Source: Acetobacteraceae bacterium (GTDB lineage Bacteria; Pseudomonadota; Alphaproteobacteria; Acetobacterales; Acetobacteraceae). Taken from it: 64,000 nucleotides of DNA. The notes below the pieces were generated by a model, which worked only from the letters and a program-made list of their open reading frames with translations, ran no database searches and was not told the DNA's origin. The stretch lies in NCBI GenBank assembly GCA_947474705.1, contig CANJJS010000005.1, forward strand, positions 1 to 64,000, in the 5' to 3' direction. Numbering within the stretch: the first letter of the stretch is position 1; each line of letters opens with the position of its first letter. The position numbers were made by a program, and so were the translations under genes. Below, piece after piece: positions 51,005 through 61,255 of this stretch.

Positions 51005-52056
51005 CGGCGGACGAACTCGCGCGCCTGATCGCCGATGGCGAGCATATTTCGAAAATTTCGCTCGCGGGCGCCGATCTGGCCGGGGGCGATTATCTCGGCG
51101 CGATTTTCGACAATGTCGATTTTCGCGGCGCGCGGCTGTCCCGTGCCGTTTTGGCGCAGGCGGTGTTCAACCAGTGCGATTTCACCGGAGCCGATCTGTC
51201 AGGCGCGGATTTGTCCGGTGCCTCGGTCGTCGAATGCGCGATGGCCGGGGCGGTGCTGGCGGAGACGAACGCGGGAAAAGCGAAATTCATCAAATGCGAT
51301 CTGGAAGGCGCGCGGTTCGCGGGGGCGGTTCTGGAACTCGCGACATTCAGTGGGTGCGCGCTGAAGGAGACCGGCTTCGCCGGGGTCGTGTTCCTGCGCG
51401 CGGTCGTGGTGGATTGCGCGACAGAGGGCATCGACCTGACCGGCAGCGCCTGGCGCGGCGCGGCGTTTCTGAACGCCGATCTGCGGGCGGCGCGGCTGGA
51501 GGGCGCGACGTTCTTTCAGACCACGATGGCCGGGGCGAATTTCTCGGGCCGCGCGATGCCCGGCTTCGCGTTTGGCGGCTGCATGTTCGGGGACGCGGAT
51601 TTTTCCGGCTGCGATCTGTCCGGCGCCGATCTGACACAATGTTTGTTCACCGGCGCGAACCTGTCGGGCGCCAACCTGACCGGCGCGAAAATGCCGAGAG
51701 CGGTGTTGATGAAAGCGAATTTGGCGGGCGCGAACCTGACCGGCGCCGATCTGACCAATGCGATCGCCATCGAGGCGCTCGCGGACAACGCCATATTCGT
51801 CAAGGCCAGGCTGTATCAGTTCATCGCCACGAATTTGGCGGCGGAGGGGGCGAACTTCATGGGCGCCGACCTCACCTACGCCGATTTCAGCCACGCGAAC
51901 CTGACCGGAGCCGATCTGCGCGGCGTGACCCTGGAGCGAACGAATTTCCACGCGATCGTGGACAAGGACGCGGCGATCCCCTCGCGCCGGGGCGCCCTGC
52001 CGACCGACAAGGCTCGCCTGCAGGCGGCGGCGTGGCACGAGCAGGCACGCAAATGA
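51001..52056 (+). CDS. Pentapeptide-repeat protein
   Basis: This 351-residue protein is almost wholly pentapeptide repeats such as GADLSGADLSGAS and GANLSGANLTGAK, from about residue 20 to 315. The GTG at 51001 overlaps the stop of the preceding gene, so synthesis is coupled. Its solenoid probably pairs with that of the DUF2169 fusion, for example as a chaperone, cargo sheath or immunity protein (inference). Low-complexity arginine-rich frames opposite it are shadows. Confidence 0.9.
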   Translation: MTADELARLIADGEHISKISLAGADLAGGDYLGAIFDNVDFRGARLSRAVLAQAVFNQCDFTGADLSGADLSGASVVECAMAGAVLAETNAGKAKFIKCDLEGARFAGAVLELATFSGCALKETGFAGVVFLRAVVVDCATEGIDLTGSAWRGAAFLNADLRAARLEGATFFQTTMAGANFSGRAMPGFAFGGCMFGDADFSGCDLSGADLTQCLFTGANLSGANLTGAKMPRAVLMKANLAGANLTGADLTNAIAIEALADNAIFVKARLYQFIATNLAAEGANFMGADLTYADFSHANLTGADLRGVTLERTNFHAIVDKDAAIPSRRGALPTDKARLQAAAWHEQARK

Positions 52057-52087
52057 CGGCATATTCACCGGCGCGGAGACCCATGAC

Positions 52088-52771
52088 ATGACGGCCATTT
52101 CCTTGAACACACCGCTGACCGCGCCGACCGAAAGCCAGTCACGCGAAGGTCCGGACCTGACCCTGGGCGGGGCGGCGGTGCTGCTGACGCGCGACGGGCG
52201 GTCAGCCCGGATCGAACGAGAGGGCCTGGTTCAGGACGCGCGCATCGCCTTCGGCTGTCTGGTTCGGCCGGAACCGGGGGACCGCGTGCTGGTGGATGTC
52301 GCGGACGGAACCGTCTGGGTGCTGTCGGTGCTGGAACGGCCCTCCGGCGCGGCGCCCTGTCTGTGGGCGGAGGGCGATTTGAGTATTGTCGCCGTACGCG
52401 GGGATATTTCACTGATGGCGGGCGGCGCGGCGAACATTGACGCGGGCGGCGCGGCGCGGATCTCGGCGCCCGAAATCGGTTTGCACGCGGGCATCGCCCG
52501 TTTCGTCGTGGACGAATTCCTTCAGGTCGGGCGCAAGATCGCCTGGCATGTCGCGAAAATCCGCTCGGTCGGCGAAATCCTGGAAACCTTCGCGGACCAC
52601 GTGTTGACCCGCGCCAAACGCGGCAGCCGTTACATCGAGGAAACCGACCAGTTGCGCGCGGGCGACATCGACCACCGCGCCGAGGGCACGCTGCAACTGA
52701 ACGCGCGGACCGCGTTCGTGACCGCCGACAAGGTCGTCCGGATGGACGCCGACCAAATTCACATGGGTTGA
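52088..52771 (+). CDS. DUF3540 family protein (T6SS accessory)
   Basis: This 227-residue protein matches DUF3540: an opening OB-like half with GCLVRPEPGDRVLVDVADG and VLSVLER, then a strand-rich half with RISAPEIGLHAG, and a helical end with a beta motif (QLNARTAFVTADKVVRMDADQIHMG). DUF3540 genes occur with VgrG, DUF2169 and PAAR-like genes and may add a beta-helix element to the spike. The function is not established. A GGAG precedes the start by 11 bases. Confidence 0.88.
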   Translation: MTAISLNTPLTAPTESQSREGPDLTLGGAAVLLTRDGRSARIEREGLVQDARIAFGCLVRPEPGDRVLVDVADGTVWVLSVLERPSGAAPCLWAEGDLSIVAVRGDISLMAGGAANIDAGGAARISAPEIGLHAGIARFVVDEFLQVGRKIAWHVAKIRSVGEILETFADHVLTRAKRGSRYIEETDQLRAGDIDHRAEGTLQLNARTAFVTADKVVRMDADQIHMG

Positions 52772-52783
52772 GGACACCGCCGC

Positions 52784-53185
52784 ATGTTCGCGAACACGCA
52801 AATGATGGGCATGGACAACGCGTTTCCGGATGTCTGCCTGACGCCCGCGCCGCCCGCGCCGGCGCCGATTCCGATTCCCTATCCGAACATCGCGATGGGG
52901 CCGACGGCGGTGCCGTCGCAGGTGCATATCCTGTTCATGGCGGCGCCCGCGCATAACATGGCGACGGTCACGCCGATGACGAACGGCGACAATCCGGGCA
53001 TCGCGCTTGGGGTCGCCTCTGGGCTGGTCATGGGGCCATCGCGGCATTTGACCGGGGCGTTCACGGTGCTGGTCGCGGGCATGCCGGCGACGCGGCTGAC
53101 CTCCGCGTCGTTGCAGAACTCCACAAATGCGCCGGGCGTCCGCACCGTCCCCAGCCAGACCAAGGTGCTGTTGCTGGCGACATGA
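52784..53185 (+). CDS. DUF4150 (PAAR-like) spike tip protein
   Basis: This 133-residue protein is in the DUF4150 family, which has a PAAR-like fold that caps VgrG. The family start MFANTQMMGMDNAFPDVCLTP with IPIPYPN, then ATVTPMTNGDNPG and GPSRHLTGAFTVLVAGMPATRL, are clear. No C-terminal toxin extension is present, so the effector must be another protein, perhaps the pentapeptide proteins. It overlaps the response regulator by four bases. Confidence 0.9.
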   Translation: MFANTQMMGMDNAFPDVCLTPAPPAPAPIPIPYPNIAMGPTAVPSQVHILFMAAPAHNMATVTPMTNGDNPGIALGVASGLVMGPSRHLTGAFTVLVAGMPATRLTSASLQNSTNAPGVRTVPSQTKVLLLAT

Positions 53186-54357
53186 CCCCGATCGCCCAGG
53201 CGCGTCTGCTGGTCGCGGACGATAATCCCGACAACCGCGAAGTTTTGATCCGGCGACTGCGGCGGCTCGGCTATACAAGCATCGAAAGCGCGGTGGACGG
53301 GCAGGAGGCGCTGGAGATGAACGCGGCCGCGCCCTTCGATCTGATTCTGCTGGACGTGATGATGCCGCGCAAGAACGGCATCCAGGTACTGGAAACGCTG
53401 AACGCGGAAAAGCGGTTGGAAACCACGCCGGTTATCATGATCTCCGCCGCCACCGAGCTGGACACCGTCGTCCGCTGCCTGGAATTGGGCGCCGAGGATT
53501 ATCTCCCGAAACCCTTCAACCCGGCCCTGCTGAAGGCCCGGTTGGGCGCGGTTCTGGAAAAATACCGGCTGCGCGCGGAGCTGCGGCGGCATTTGGCGCG
53601 GATGGAAACCGAACTGGCGGAGGCCCGCGAGCAGCAACTCAGCATGGTGCCCACGGAATTCCCGGCCATCGGCGGCGCGACGCCGGTCGAGGTCCACGGC
53701 GCGATGCGGCCCGCGCGGGAAGTCGGCGGCGATTTTTACGATGCCTTCGAAATCGTTCCGGGCACGCTGTGCATCGCGGTCGGCGATGTGTCCGGCAAGG
53801 GCATGCCCGCCGCGCTGTTCATGGCGCGCGCCCGGAGCCTGCTGCGCGCCACGGCGCTGCTCATGGCCGGGCATCGCGGCATGGCGCCCATGCCGGACGA
53901 GGTCGCGCGGGCGATGAACGACGAGCTTTGCAAAAACAATCCGTTCTGCAACTTTCTCACTTTGTTCATGGGATTTTTGGACACGGCGAGCGGCGAACTC
54001 CGCTACGTCAACGCCGGTCACGTCCGTCCTTACGTGCTGCCGCGCGGCGGCGCGCCTTACGAACTGGTCAGCCCGCCGGATGTGCCATTGGGTTTCGAGC
54101 CGGAGGCGGTGTTCCGCACGGGCGTTCTGACACTCGGCCCAGGTGACGCGTTGGTGGCGATCAGCGACGGCGTGCACGACATGGAACGGGAAGATGGGAC
54201 GATATTTGGGCGGCCCGCGACGCTGGATTGTCTGGCTGGGGCGGTTGACCGGGGCGCAGCGGCGTTGACGAACCATTTGATGGACGCGGTTTTCGCGTTT
54301 GGCGGCGGGGCGGCGCAGGCGGACGATGTCACGATCCTGGCGGTGCGCCGGGCGTGA
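53182..54357 (+). CDS. Response regulator with RsbU/SpoIIE-like PP2C phosphatase domain
   Basis: This 391-residue protein has a receiver domain (1-125: acidic Asp13/Asp14, phospho-acceptor Asp58 in LILLDVMMP, Lys110 in YLPKPF) and a PP2C-type serine phosphatase (about 175-391: REVGGDFYDAF, GDVSGKGMPAALFMA, NAGHVRPYVL, SDGVHD and DDVTILAVR). Such proteins dephosphorylate STAS antagonists in partner switches, fitting the RsbW-STAS pair at the other end of the module. A convergent kinase is next. ATGA overlap with the PAAR-like gene ties its synthesis to the T6SS spike. Confidence 0.93.
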   Translation: MTPIAQARLLVADDNPDNREVLIRRLRRLGYTSIESAVDGQEALEMNAAAPFDLILLDVMMPRKNGIQVLETLNAEKRLETTPVIMISAATELDTVVRCLELGAEDYLPKPFNPALLKARLGAVLEKYRLRAELRRHLARMETELAEAREQQLSMVPTEFPAIGGATPVEVHGAMRPAREVGGDFYDAFEIVPGTLCIAVGDVSGKGMPAALFMARARSLLRATALLMAGHRGMAPMPDEVARAMNDELCKNNPFCNFLTLFMGFLDTASGELRYVNAGHVRPYVLPRGGAPYELVSPPDVPLGFEPEAVFRTGVLTLGPGDALVAISDGVHDMEREDGTIFGRPATLDCLAGAVDRGAAALTNHLMDAVFAFGGGAAQADDVTILAVRRA

Positions 54358-54366
54358 CCGACACAT

Positions 54367-54391
54367 GGCGGGGACGCGTCGCATCCCCGCC
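54367..54391. terminator. Hairpin between convergent response regulator and histidine kinase genes
   Basis: GGCGGGGA and TCCCCGCC form an eight-pair stem around a nine-base loop, located in the 117-base gap between the two convergent genes. No clear T run follows on either side, so termination is plausible but unproven. Confidence 0.5.
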
Positions 54392-54474
54392 CGTCCAGCG
54401 CCTGTTAACCGCCGGCGGTCATAACGCCGGTCAAGCCGCCCCGCGTCGTCAGGTCCGGGTTCATTTCATTGTCT

Positions 54475-56391
54475 TCAAACAATAATATCTTCGTCGTCCC
54501 GGTCCGCGGAGGCGCTCCGCGCCACGGGCGGGGCCGGCAGTTCGATCGTGAAAATGGACCCGGCGCCCAAAGTGCTGGTCACCGTGACATCGCCGCCCAG
54601 TAACTGGATGAGACTCCGGGTGATCGAGAGGCCGAGACCGGTGCCGCCGTAACGGCGGGTCGTGGACGCATCGGCCTGACGAAACGGTTCGAACAATTTG
54701 CCGATTTGTTCTTCGCTCAAACCGATCCCGGTGTCGGAGACGCTGAAGCGCAACCGCCCCTCCCCCGCCGGATCGACGGTCAGCCGGATCGTGCCTTCAT
54801 GCGTGAATTTCGCGGCGTTGCTGAGCAGGTTCAACAACGACTGCCGCAATTTCGCCGGATCGGTTTCCACTGTTCCGATGGCGGGATCGCACACCGTTTG
54901 CAGCCGGTTCGCGTTGCGCGCGATCATTGGCGCGATCATTTGTTCGACGTCGGAAAGCAACGACGGTACATGCACCGGTTCGATCAGCACCTCCATGCGG
55001 CCCGCTTCGAGTTTCGACAGATCGAGCACGCTGTTGATCAGATCCAGCAAATGATTGCCCGCCATTTCGATCTTTTTCAGATCGGCGACGGTTTGGTCCG
55101 CGCCGCCGTCCTCCGCGTCCTCGCGCAACAACTGACTGTAGCCGATGATGGCGTTCAGCGGCGTGCGCAATTCGTGACTCATGTTGGCCAGGAACATGGA
55201 CTTCACCTGCGTCGCGTGCTCCAGCGCGAGTTGCCGTTCCTTTAGTTCGGTGATGTCGGTGCAGACGGAGACGATGCCGCCGTCGTGGGTTTCGCGTTCG
55301 GCGATGCGCACCCAGCGGTCGCCGAACCGGCATTCCACCGGGCCCGGATCGGCGGCGGCGGGCGCCGCCTCCGTTCGACGCGCGATCCACGCCTCCGCCC
55401 GCGCGTCGCTGGGTCTGACGATCCCCGCCGCCACCGCGGCGCGCAGCAGAACCGGAAACGGCGTGCCCACGTCCAGCGCAACCGGCGTGCCCGCGTACAG
55501 CGCGCGGTAGGTGGCATTGAACAAAACCAGACGCCGATCCGCCCCATACAGCGAAAAACCATCGGAGATCGTTTCGATCGCCTGGGCGATCGTCCGCCGC
55601 TGGTGCTCGGCCGCCTGTTCCAGCCGCGCGCGTTCCAGCAGGCCCTCGCGCAGCATGGCCAAAGCGCGGGCCAGTTCGCCGAACTCGCCGTGGGTTTCGG
55701 CCGGCGCGACGGAGGCGGTATCCCCCGTCCCGATCCGCCGGACTTCCGCCACGAGGCCCCGTAACGGCGCCAGGATCGAGCGCAATGTCAGCGCCGTCAT
55801 TCCGGCGCCGAACAGGATCGCCGAGACCACCGTCGCCAGCGAGACGCGATCCGCCGCCTGCCCGTCGCGTTGCACGGCTTCGTGCGCCGCGCGCTCCCGT
55901 TCCGCCAGCGCCGCTTCCAGCCGGTCGAGGCGTTCGCTGACGGACGCGCCATGGCCGCGCGCTTCGGCGAACAGAATGTTGCCGTCCATGCGCTGGTCGC
56001 CGGTATAGGCCTCGACCGCGCGTCCGGCGATCCGGTCGAAGGCGGCGGCGTCGGCGCGCAGGGCGTTCGCCTCGTCGGGCGCGAAGGCCGCGAGGTCGGC
56101 GAGGCGCCGGTCCAGCCGCTCGCGCGCCGCTTCGACCTGGCGTTCCGATGTCATCAGCAGCGAGACCGAGAGGTCGGCCTGCCAGTAGCGCAGCGCGTCG
56201 AAGGCGGCGCGGGTCTGGCGGACGGTTTCGATCCGGGTCACCGTCGCGGCGGCGTCGCGCGCGGTGTCCGAGGCCTGGCGCAGGACGCTGGTCAGGTAAA
56301 GATTGCTGAGCGCGATGGCGAAAATCAAACTGAAGGCGAGCAGCCGCAGCCGCGCCGCGACCGACAGCCGGGACAAGACCCCGGGCGTCAC
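54475..56391 (-). CDS. Membrane sensor histidine kinase (HAMP-PAS-HisKA-HATPase)
   Basis: This 638-residue inner-membrane kinase has TM1 at about 17-37, a periplasmic helical sensor of about 145 residues, TM2 at about 184-206, HAMP at 207-260, a PAS-like domain at about 270-385, HisKA with His406 ([11 protein letters not shown]) and an ATPase with DTGIGL and GGTGLGLSI. The phospho-partner is probably the adjacent receiver-PP2C protein (inference). The heme protein gene upstream ends 22 bases before it, so both are likely in one transcript and the sensor may read redox or gas state. Confidence 0.93.
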   Translation of the reverse strand: MTPGVLSRLSVAARLRLLAFSLIFAIALSNLYLTSVLRQASDTARDAAATVTRIETVRQTRAAFDALRYWQADLSVSLLMTSERQVEAARERLDRRLADLAAFAPDEANALRADAAAFDRIAGRAVEAYTGDQRMDGNILFAEARGHGASVSERLDRLEAALAERERAAHEAVQRDGQAADRVSLATVVSAILFGAGMTALTLRSILAPLRGLVAEVRRIGTGDTASVAPAETHGEFGELARALAMLREGLLERARLEQAAEHQRRTIAQAIETISDGFSLYGADRRLVLFNATYRALYAGTPVALDVGTPFPVLLRAAVAAGIVRPSDARAEAWIARRTEAAPAAADPGPVECRFGDRWVRIAERETHDGGIVSVCTDITELKERQLALEHATQVKSMFLANMSHELRTPLNAIIGYSQLLREDAEDGGADQTVADLKKIEMAGNHLLDLINSVLDLSKLEAGRMEVLIEPVHVPSLLSDVEQMIAPMIARNANRLQTVCDPAIGTVETDPAKLRQSLLNLLSNAAKFTHEGTIRLTVDPAGEGRLRFSVSDTGIGLSEEQIGKLFEPFRQADASTTRRYGGTGLGLSITRSLIQLLGGDVTVTSTLGAGSIFTIELPAPPVARSASADRDDEDIIV

Positions 56392-56413
56392 CGCGGCGGC
56401 TCCGCCCTTCGCA

Positions 56414-57169
56414 TCATCGCGCGATGGTGATGCTGAGAACGCCGCCGAGATCTCCGGCCTTCGCGCCCTCGCGCGGGTATCCCGTGATGTCGATCGAGCC
56501 TTTAGGCAGGCCGTGGCAGCTCATGCACGACTCGGAATAATATTCCGGGAACAAGATCCGGAACGCCGGGCGCGGGCCGTTGGCGCCGTCGATCGCCAGC
56601 GCCTGGCCTTTCGGCCACGTGGGCGAGAGGAAATGCTCGGCGATGGCGGCGCTCTCCGCGGCGTCGGGCAATGCCTTGCGGTTGCGAATCAAGGGGCGCG
56701 GCGCGGTTTGTTTGACATGCGCTTCGGTGCCGGCACGGCGGGCGAAGGCCTCGTTGACCAGACGCGTGAAGGCGGCCGGGATGAAGGCCTTGAAGCCGGT
56801 GCCCCGGACATTGATGGTCGCCTGGTGCGAGTCGACCGCCTCGACGATCGCCTCCATCTGCCATTTCAACAGACGCGCCTCGCGCGTGGTTTGGTCGCCC
56901 GCCACCGGGTCGCGGCCGGTCGCGGCTTTGTAACCCGCGAGGGTGCGCGCCAGCACCACCTGGCCGGTAAGACCCTTGTCGCCAATGGAGGGATCGTTGA
57001 TCAGCGTCTGGCTCTCGCTGATCACCGCGCGCGCGGCCTGGATCATGTCGGCCAAAGCGCGCGCCGAGGACAGAATGTCGGGCGGCACGGTGTCCGCGCG
57101 GGCGGGCGCGCAGGCCAGCGCCCCGCACAGGATGGCGCGCGCGATCCATCGGCGCGGGAGAGTCGACAT
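56414..57169 (-). CDS. Periplasmic Tll0287-like (DUF3365) c-type heme sensor protein
   Basis: This 251-residue exported protein has an N-terminal signal peptide (residues 1-26, ending in ARA-D). The domain matches the Tll0287-like/DUF3365 family, a PAS-like heme-binding fold with a c-type site Cys215-x-x-Cys218-His219 (SCMSCHG). Such proteins are proposed redox or ligand sensors. Being encoded directly upstream of the kinase, it may pass the periplasmic signal to it (inference). Confidence 0.9.
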   Translation of the reverse strand: MSTLPRRWIARAILCGALACAPARADTVPPDILSSARALADMIQAARAVISESQTLINDPSIGDKGLTGQVVLARTLAGYKAATGRDPVAGDQTTREARLLKWQMEAIVEAVDSHQATINVRGTGFKAFIPAAFTRLVNEAFARRAGTEAHVKQTAPRPLIRNRKALPDAAESAAIAEHFLSPTWPKGQALAIDGANGPRPAFRILFPEYYSESCMSCHGLPKGSIDITGYPREGAKAGDLGGVLSITIAR

Positions 57170-57321
57170 CGTTTCCTCCGATGGTCCGATCTTCGAGAGT
57201 GCGTGTGGAGAGAACCGGACGGAACGTAGCGGAAGGGCTGGCGGCCGCCAACGGGCGGCCGGTTCCCGTGCCGCGCGACCTGCTGTATGCGCGCGGCGAC
57301 GGAAACACGCGACGGGGCCCC

Positions 57322-58944
<1,623 letters not shown>

Positions 58945-58960
58945 CCGGCACGCGCGCGGT

Positions 58961-58988
58961 ACGTGGATCGCGGCGCCGCGATCCACGT
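58961..58988. terminator. Perfect 28-base palindrome between convergent genes
   Basis: The half-site ACGTGGATCGCGGC is followed directly by its complement, giving a 14-bp perfect inverted repeat with no spacer. It lies 16 bases after the ABC-F stop and just before the convergent DUF6295 stop. A stem with a few-base loop could terminate both transcripts, though there is no T run; a protein-binding site is the alternative. Confidence 0.6.
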
Positions 58989-58996
58989 TGACGTAT

Positions 58997-59302
58997 TCAG
59001 GCGCTGTGCACGAGTTTCAGCATGGCGCCTTTGCCGCGCACTTCCGCTTCCTCGTAATCGGCCGCGGCGATGGCCCGGTCCAGAGCCGCGCGTAGTTCCT
59101 TCGCGGAGTCCAGGGTCAGTTCGACCGCGGCGCGCGCGCCGGCGCCAAGGTCCGTGTTGAAGAAATCGAGCGTGATGACATCGCCCAAGGGCGCGTGGCG
59201 CGCGTGGTCGTAGGCGACCACGGATTGCGACAGCGGGAACCATTGGTCCCCGCGTTTCGCCATGCCCTCGGCCCGTACGATCTCGACGATCGACGTGCAC
59301 AT
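58997..59302 (-). CDS. DUF6295 family small protein
   Basis: This 101-residue protein starts MCTSIVEIVRAEGMAKRGDQWF and continues AYDHARHAPLGDVITLDFFNTD and AVELTLDSAKELRAAL, matching the DUF6295 family, whose function is unknown. A strong GGAG lies upstream. It is 11 bases after the dienelactone hydrolase stop and likely the last gene of that operon. Confidence 0.8.
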   Translation of the reverse strand: MCTSIVEIVRAEGMAKRGDQWFPLSQSVVAYDHARHAPLGDVITLDFFNTDLGAGARAAVELTLDSAKELRAALDRAIAAADYEEAEVRGKGAMLKLVHSA

Positions 59303-59313
59303 ATCGCTTTCTC

Positions 59314-60072
59314 CTATTTGGAAAGATATTTGCCGAAGAAGGCCCAGATCTTGTTCCAGCCGTCCGCCGCCTGTTCCGGCCGGTACATCGGGCGGTGCCA
59401 GTAGAAGAATCCGTGGCCCGCGCCATCGTAACGGTGGAACTCGTAGGTTTTGCCGTTTTTCTTCAGTTCGGCCTCGTGCTGGTTCACCTGCTCGGGGCTG
59501 GGGGAACGGTCTTCGTTGCCGAACAGGCCCAGCAGCGGGGCGCTGAGGTTCGCGGTCATGTCGATCGGCGCGACGGGTTTTTTCGCGTTCAGTTCCTCGG
59601 CCGACATCACGACGCCGCCGCCCCACTGTTCGACGATCGCATCGACGTCGTTGCGCTGGCAGCCATAGATGAAGGCGTGGCGGCCGCCGGAGCAGGAGCC
59701 GATCAGGCCGACCTTGCCGTTGTTTTCCTTCTGCGCGCGCATCCATTTGACCGCGGCTTCGGTGTCGCCGACCATTTGCGCGTCGGCGATCCCGCCATCG
59801 GCGCGCACTTTCGCCGCCACGTCGTCCGGGTTGCCATCGCTGCCGCCGCCTTCGCGTTCGTACAGATTGGCGCAGATCGCCATATATCCGTGGTGCGCGA
59901 AGCGGCGGGTTGTCTCGATATACAGTTCGCTCCAGCCGGGCAGATGGTGGATCAGCACCACCCCGGGGAAAGGCCCAGGACCGGCGGGTTTGGCGACGTA
60001 GGCGGTGATGGGAGTGCCTCCGTGACCGGCGATGGTCACGTTTTCGCAGGTCATACCTTTGTAGAATGACAT
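59314..60072 (-). CDS. Dienelactone hydrolase family protein
   Basis: This 252-residue alpha/beta hydrolase has the dienelactone hydrolase triad Cys127 (GSCSGGRH), Asp188 and His220 (DGAGHGFF). Family members open cyclic lactones or esters in aromatic catabolism. No chlorocatechol genes are nearby, so the true substrate is unknown. The ATG at 60072 has an AAAGGAGGA ribosome site. It forms an operon with the DUF6295 gene. Confidence 0.92.
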   Translation of the reverse strand: MSFYKGMTCENVTIAGHGGTPITAYVAKPAGPGPFPGVVLIHHLPGWSELYIETTRRFAHHGYMAICANLYEREGGGSDGNPDDVAAKVRADGGIADAQMVGDTEAAVKWMRAQKENNGKVGLIGSCSGGRHAFIYGCQRNDVDAIVEQWGGGVVMSAEELNAKKPVAPIDMTANLSAPLLGLFGNEDRSPSPEQVNQHEAELKKNGKTYEFHRYDGAGHGFFYWHRPMYRPEQAADGWNKIWAFFGKYLSK

Positions 60073-60189
60073 TTTTCGTCCTCCTTTAAGCGTCGGTCTG
60101 GGGCCGCCATTCGGCCATTGGAGCCGCCCCGCCAGGGGGCGCCGCGCCGTCAGTATTCGACGAACATCGGGCGGGCGCAACCATGGGGT

Positions 60190-61083
60190 TTATTCGGCCG
60201 GTTTCGCGGCTTTCGCGCGTTCCTGCCGCCGCAGGTAATGCTGGCGGAGGTTTTCCGGCAGCGTATCCGGGTCGATCGCCGCGCCGACGGTCAACTCTCT
60301 GTGAGCATGTCCCAACTGATGAACCATGAACGCGTAATTCATCGACGTCCGCCGTCCCATCGAGTCCTGGGCGTGGTTCACCTGCGCCTTCGTCATGTTC
60401 AGTGTCCAGGACGTATGTCCCGTCAGCCGTTCCGCCAGATCCAGCGTATATTTTTCCAGATCCCCGCGCGGCACGACTTCGTTCACCATCCCGTATTGTT
60501 CCGCTTTCGCGGCCGATAATTCGCCGGTGAGTAGCCACATTTTGGCACGGCGCGGTCCGATTTCCCACGGATAGGCATAGAACTCGACGCCGGAACCACC
60601 CATTTTGCCGGACGTGCAAACAAATCGCGCGTCGTCGCTGGCGATAATCAGATCCGAGCACCAGGCCAGCATCAGCCCGCCGGTCATGCAATTGCCCTGA
60701 ATCTGCGCGATCATCGGCTTCGACATGTTACGCCAACGTTCCGTGATTTCCAGATAGATTTCCATTTCGCGGGAATGGCGGCCCTCCGCGCCAGGCCGGT
60801 CGAAGTTGGCCCAGGTGCCGACGACGGGAAAATCTTTCCAGGTTTTGGAGCCGTCGCCGGAGAGATCGTGGCCTGAGCTGAAATGTTGGCCGACCGCCGC
60901 GAGAACGATAATCTTCACATTCGGTTGCCTCAGCGCGTGATCGAAGGCGCTGTTCAGATCGTATGTCATCTGCATATTCTGCGCATTGCGCTTTTCTGGC
61001 CGGTTAAGTGTTACCCGTGCCACCCCTGGGCGTGGCTCATCGTAAAGAATGGTATCGAACACTGGAAAATCGGTTTGGGACAT
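60190..61083 (-). CDS. Enoyl-CoA hydratase/isomerase family protein
   Basis: This 297-residue crotonase-fold enzyme shows TLNRPEKRNAQNMQM at the start, the oxyanion-hole region HFSSGHDLSG and CMTGGLMLAWCSDLIIASDDARF in the middle. The usual catalytic glutamates are not both obvious, so hydratase, isomerase or another crotonase activity is possible. The start at 61083 has a strong GGAGGAAC upstream. It is 117 bases upstream of the hydrolase gene on the same strand. Confidence 0.9.
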   Translation of the reverse strand: MSQTDFPVFDTILYDEPRPGVARVTLNRPEKRNAQNMQMTYDLNSAFDHALRQPNVKIIVLAAVGQHFSSGHDLSGDGSKTWKDFPVVGTWANFDRPGAEGRHSREMEIYLEITERWRNMSKPMIAQIQGNCMTGGLMLAWCSDLIIASDDARFVCTSGKMGGSGVEFYAYPWEIGPRRAKMWLLTGELSAAKAEQYGMVNEVVPRGDLEKYTLDLAERLTGHTSWTLNMTKAQVNHAQDSMGRRTSMNYAFMVHQLGHAHRELTVGAAIDPDTLPENLRQHYLRRQERAKAAKPAE

Positions 61084-61255
61084 CGGTTCCTCCTGAAGTC
61101 GCTGTTGAGGGGACGGATCGCAACATTGTTTTCCCGGCGTGTCGAGACCGCCCTCCCCTGTTCGGCGGCGCCGGGTTCGGCGATACACGGGGGAGGAAAA
61201 ACGCGCCTGGCGGGCGAAGACCTCGCGCGCCGGGCATGACATCGAGGGCACTGGG

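Noticed and set aside
50100-52000. Apparent tandem DNA repeats (GCGGATTTGTCGGGCGC-like units)
   Set aside because: They arise from coding for pentapeptide repeats, not from a DNA satellite or CRISPR array; units vary and have no spacers.
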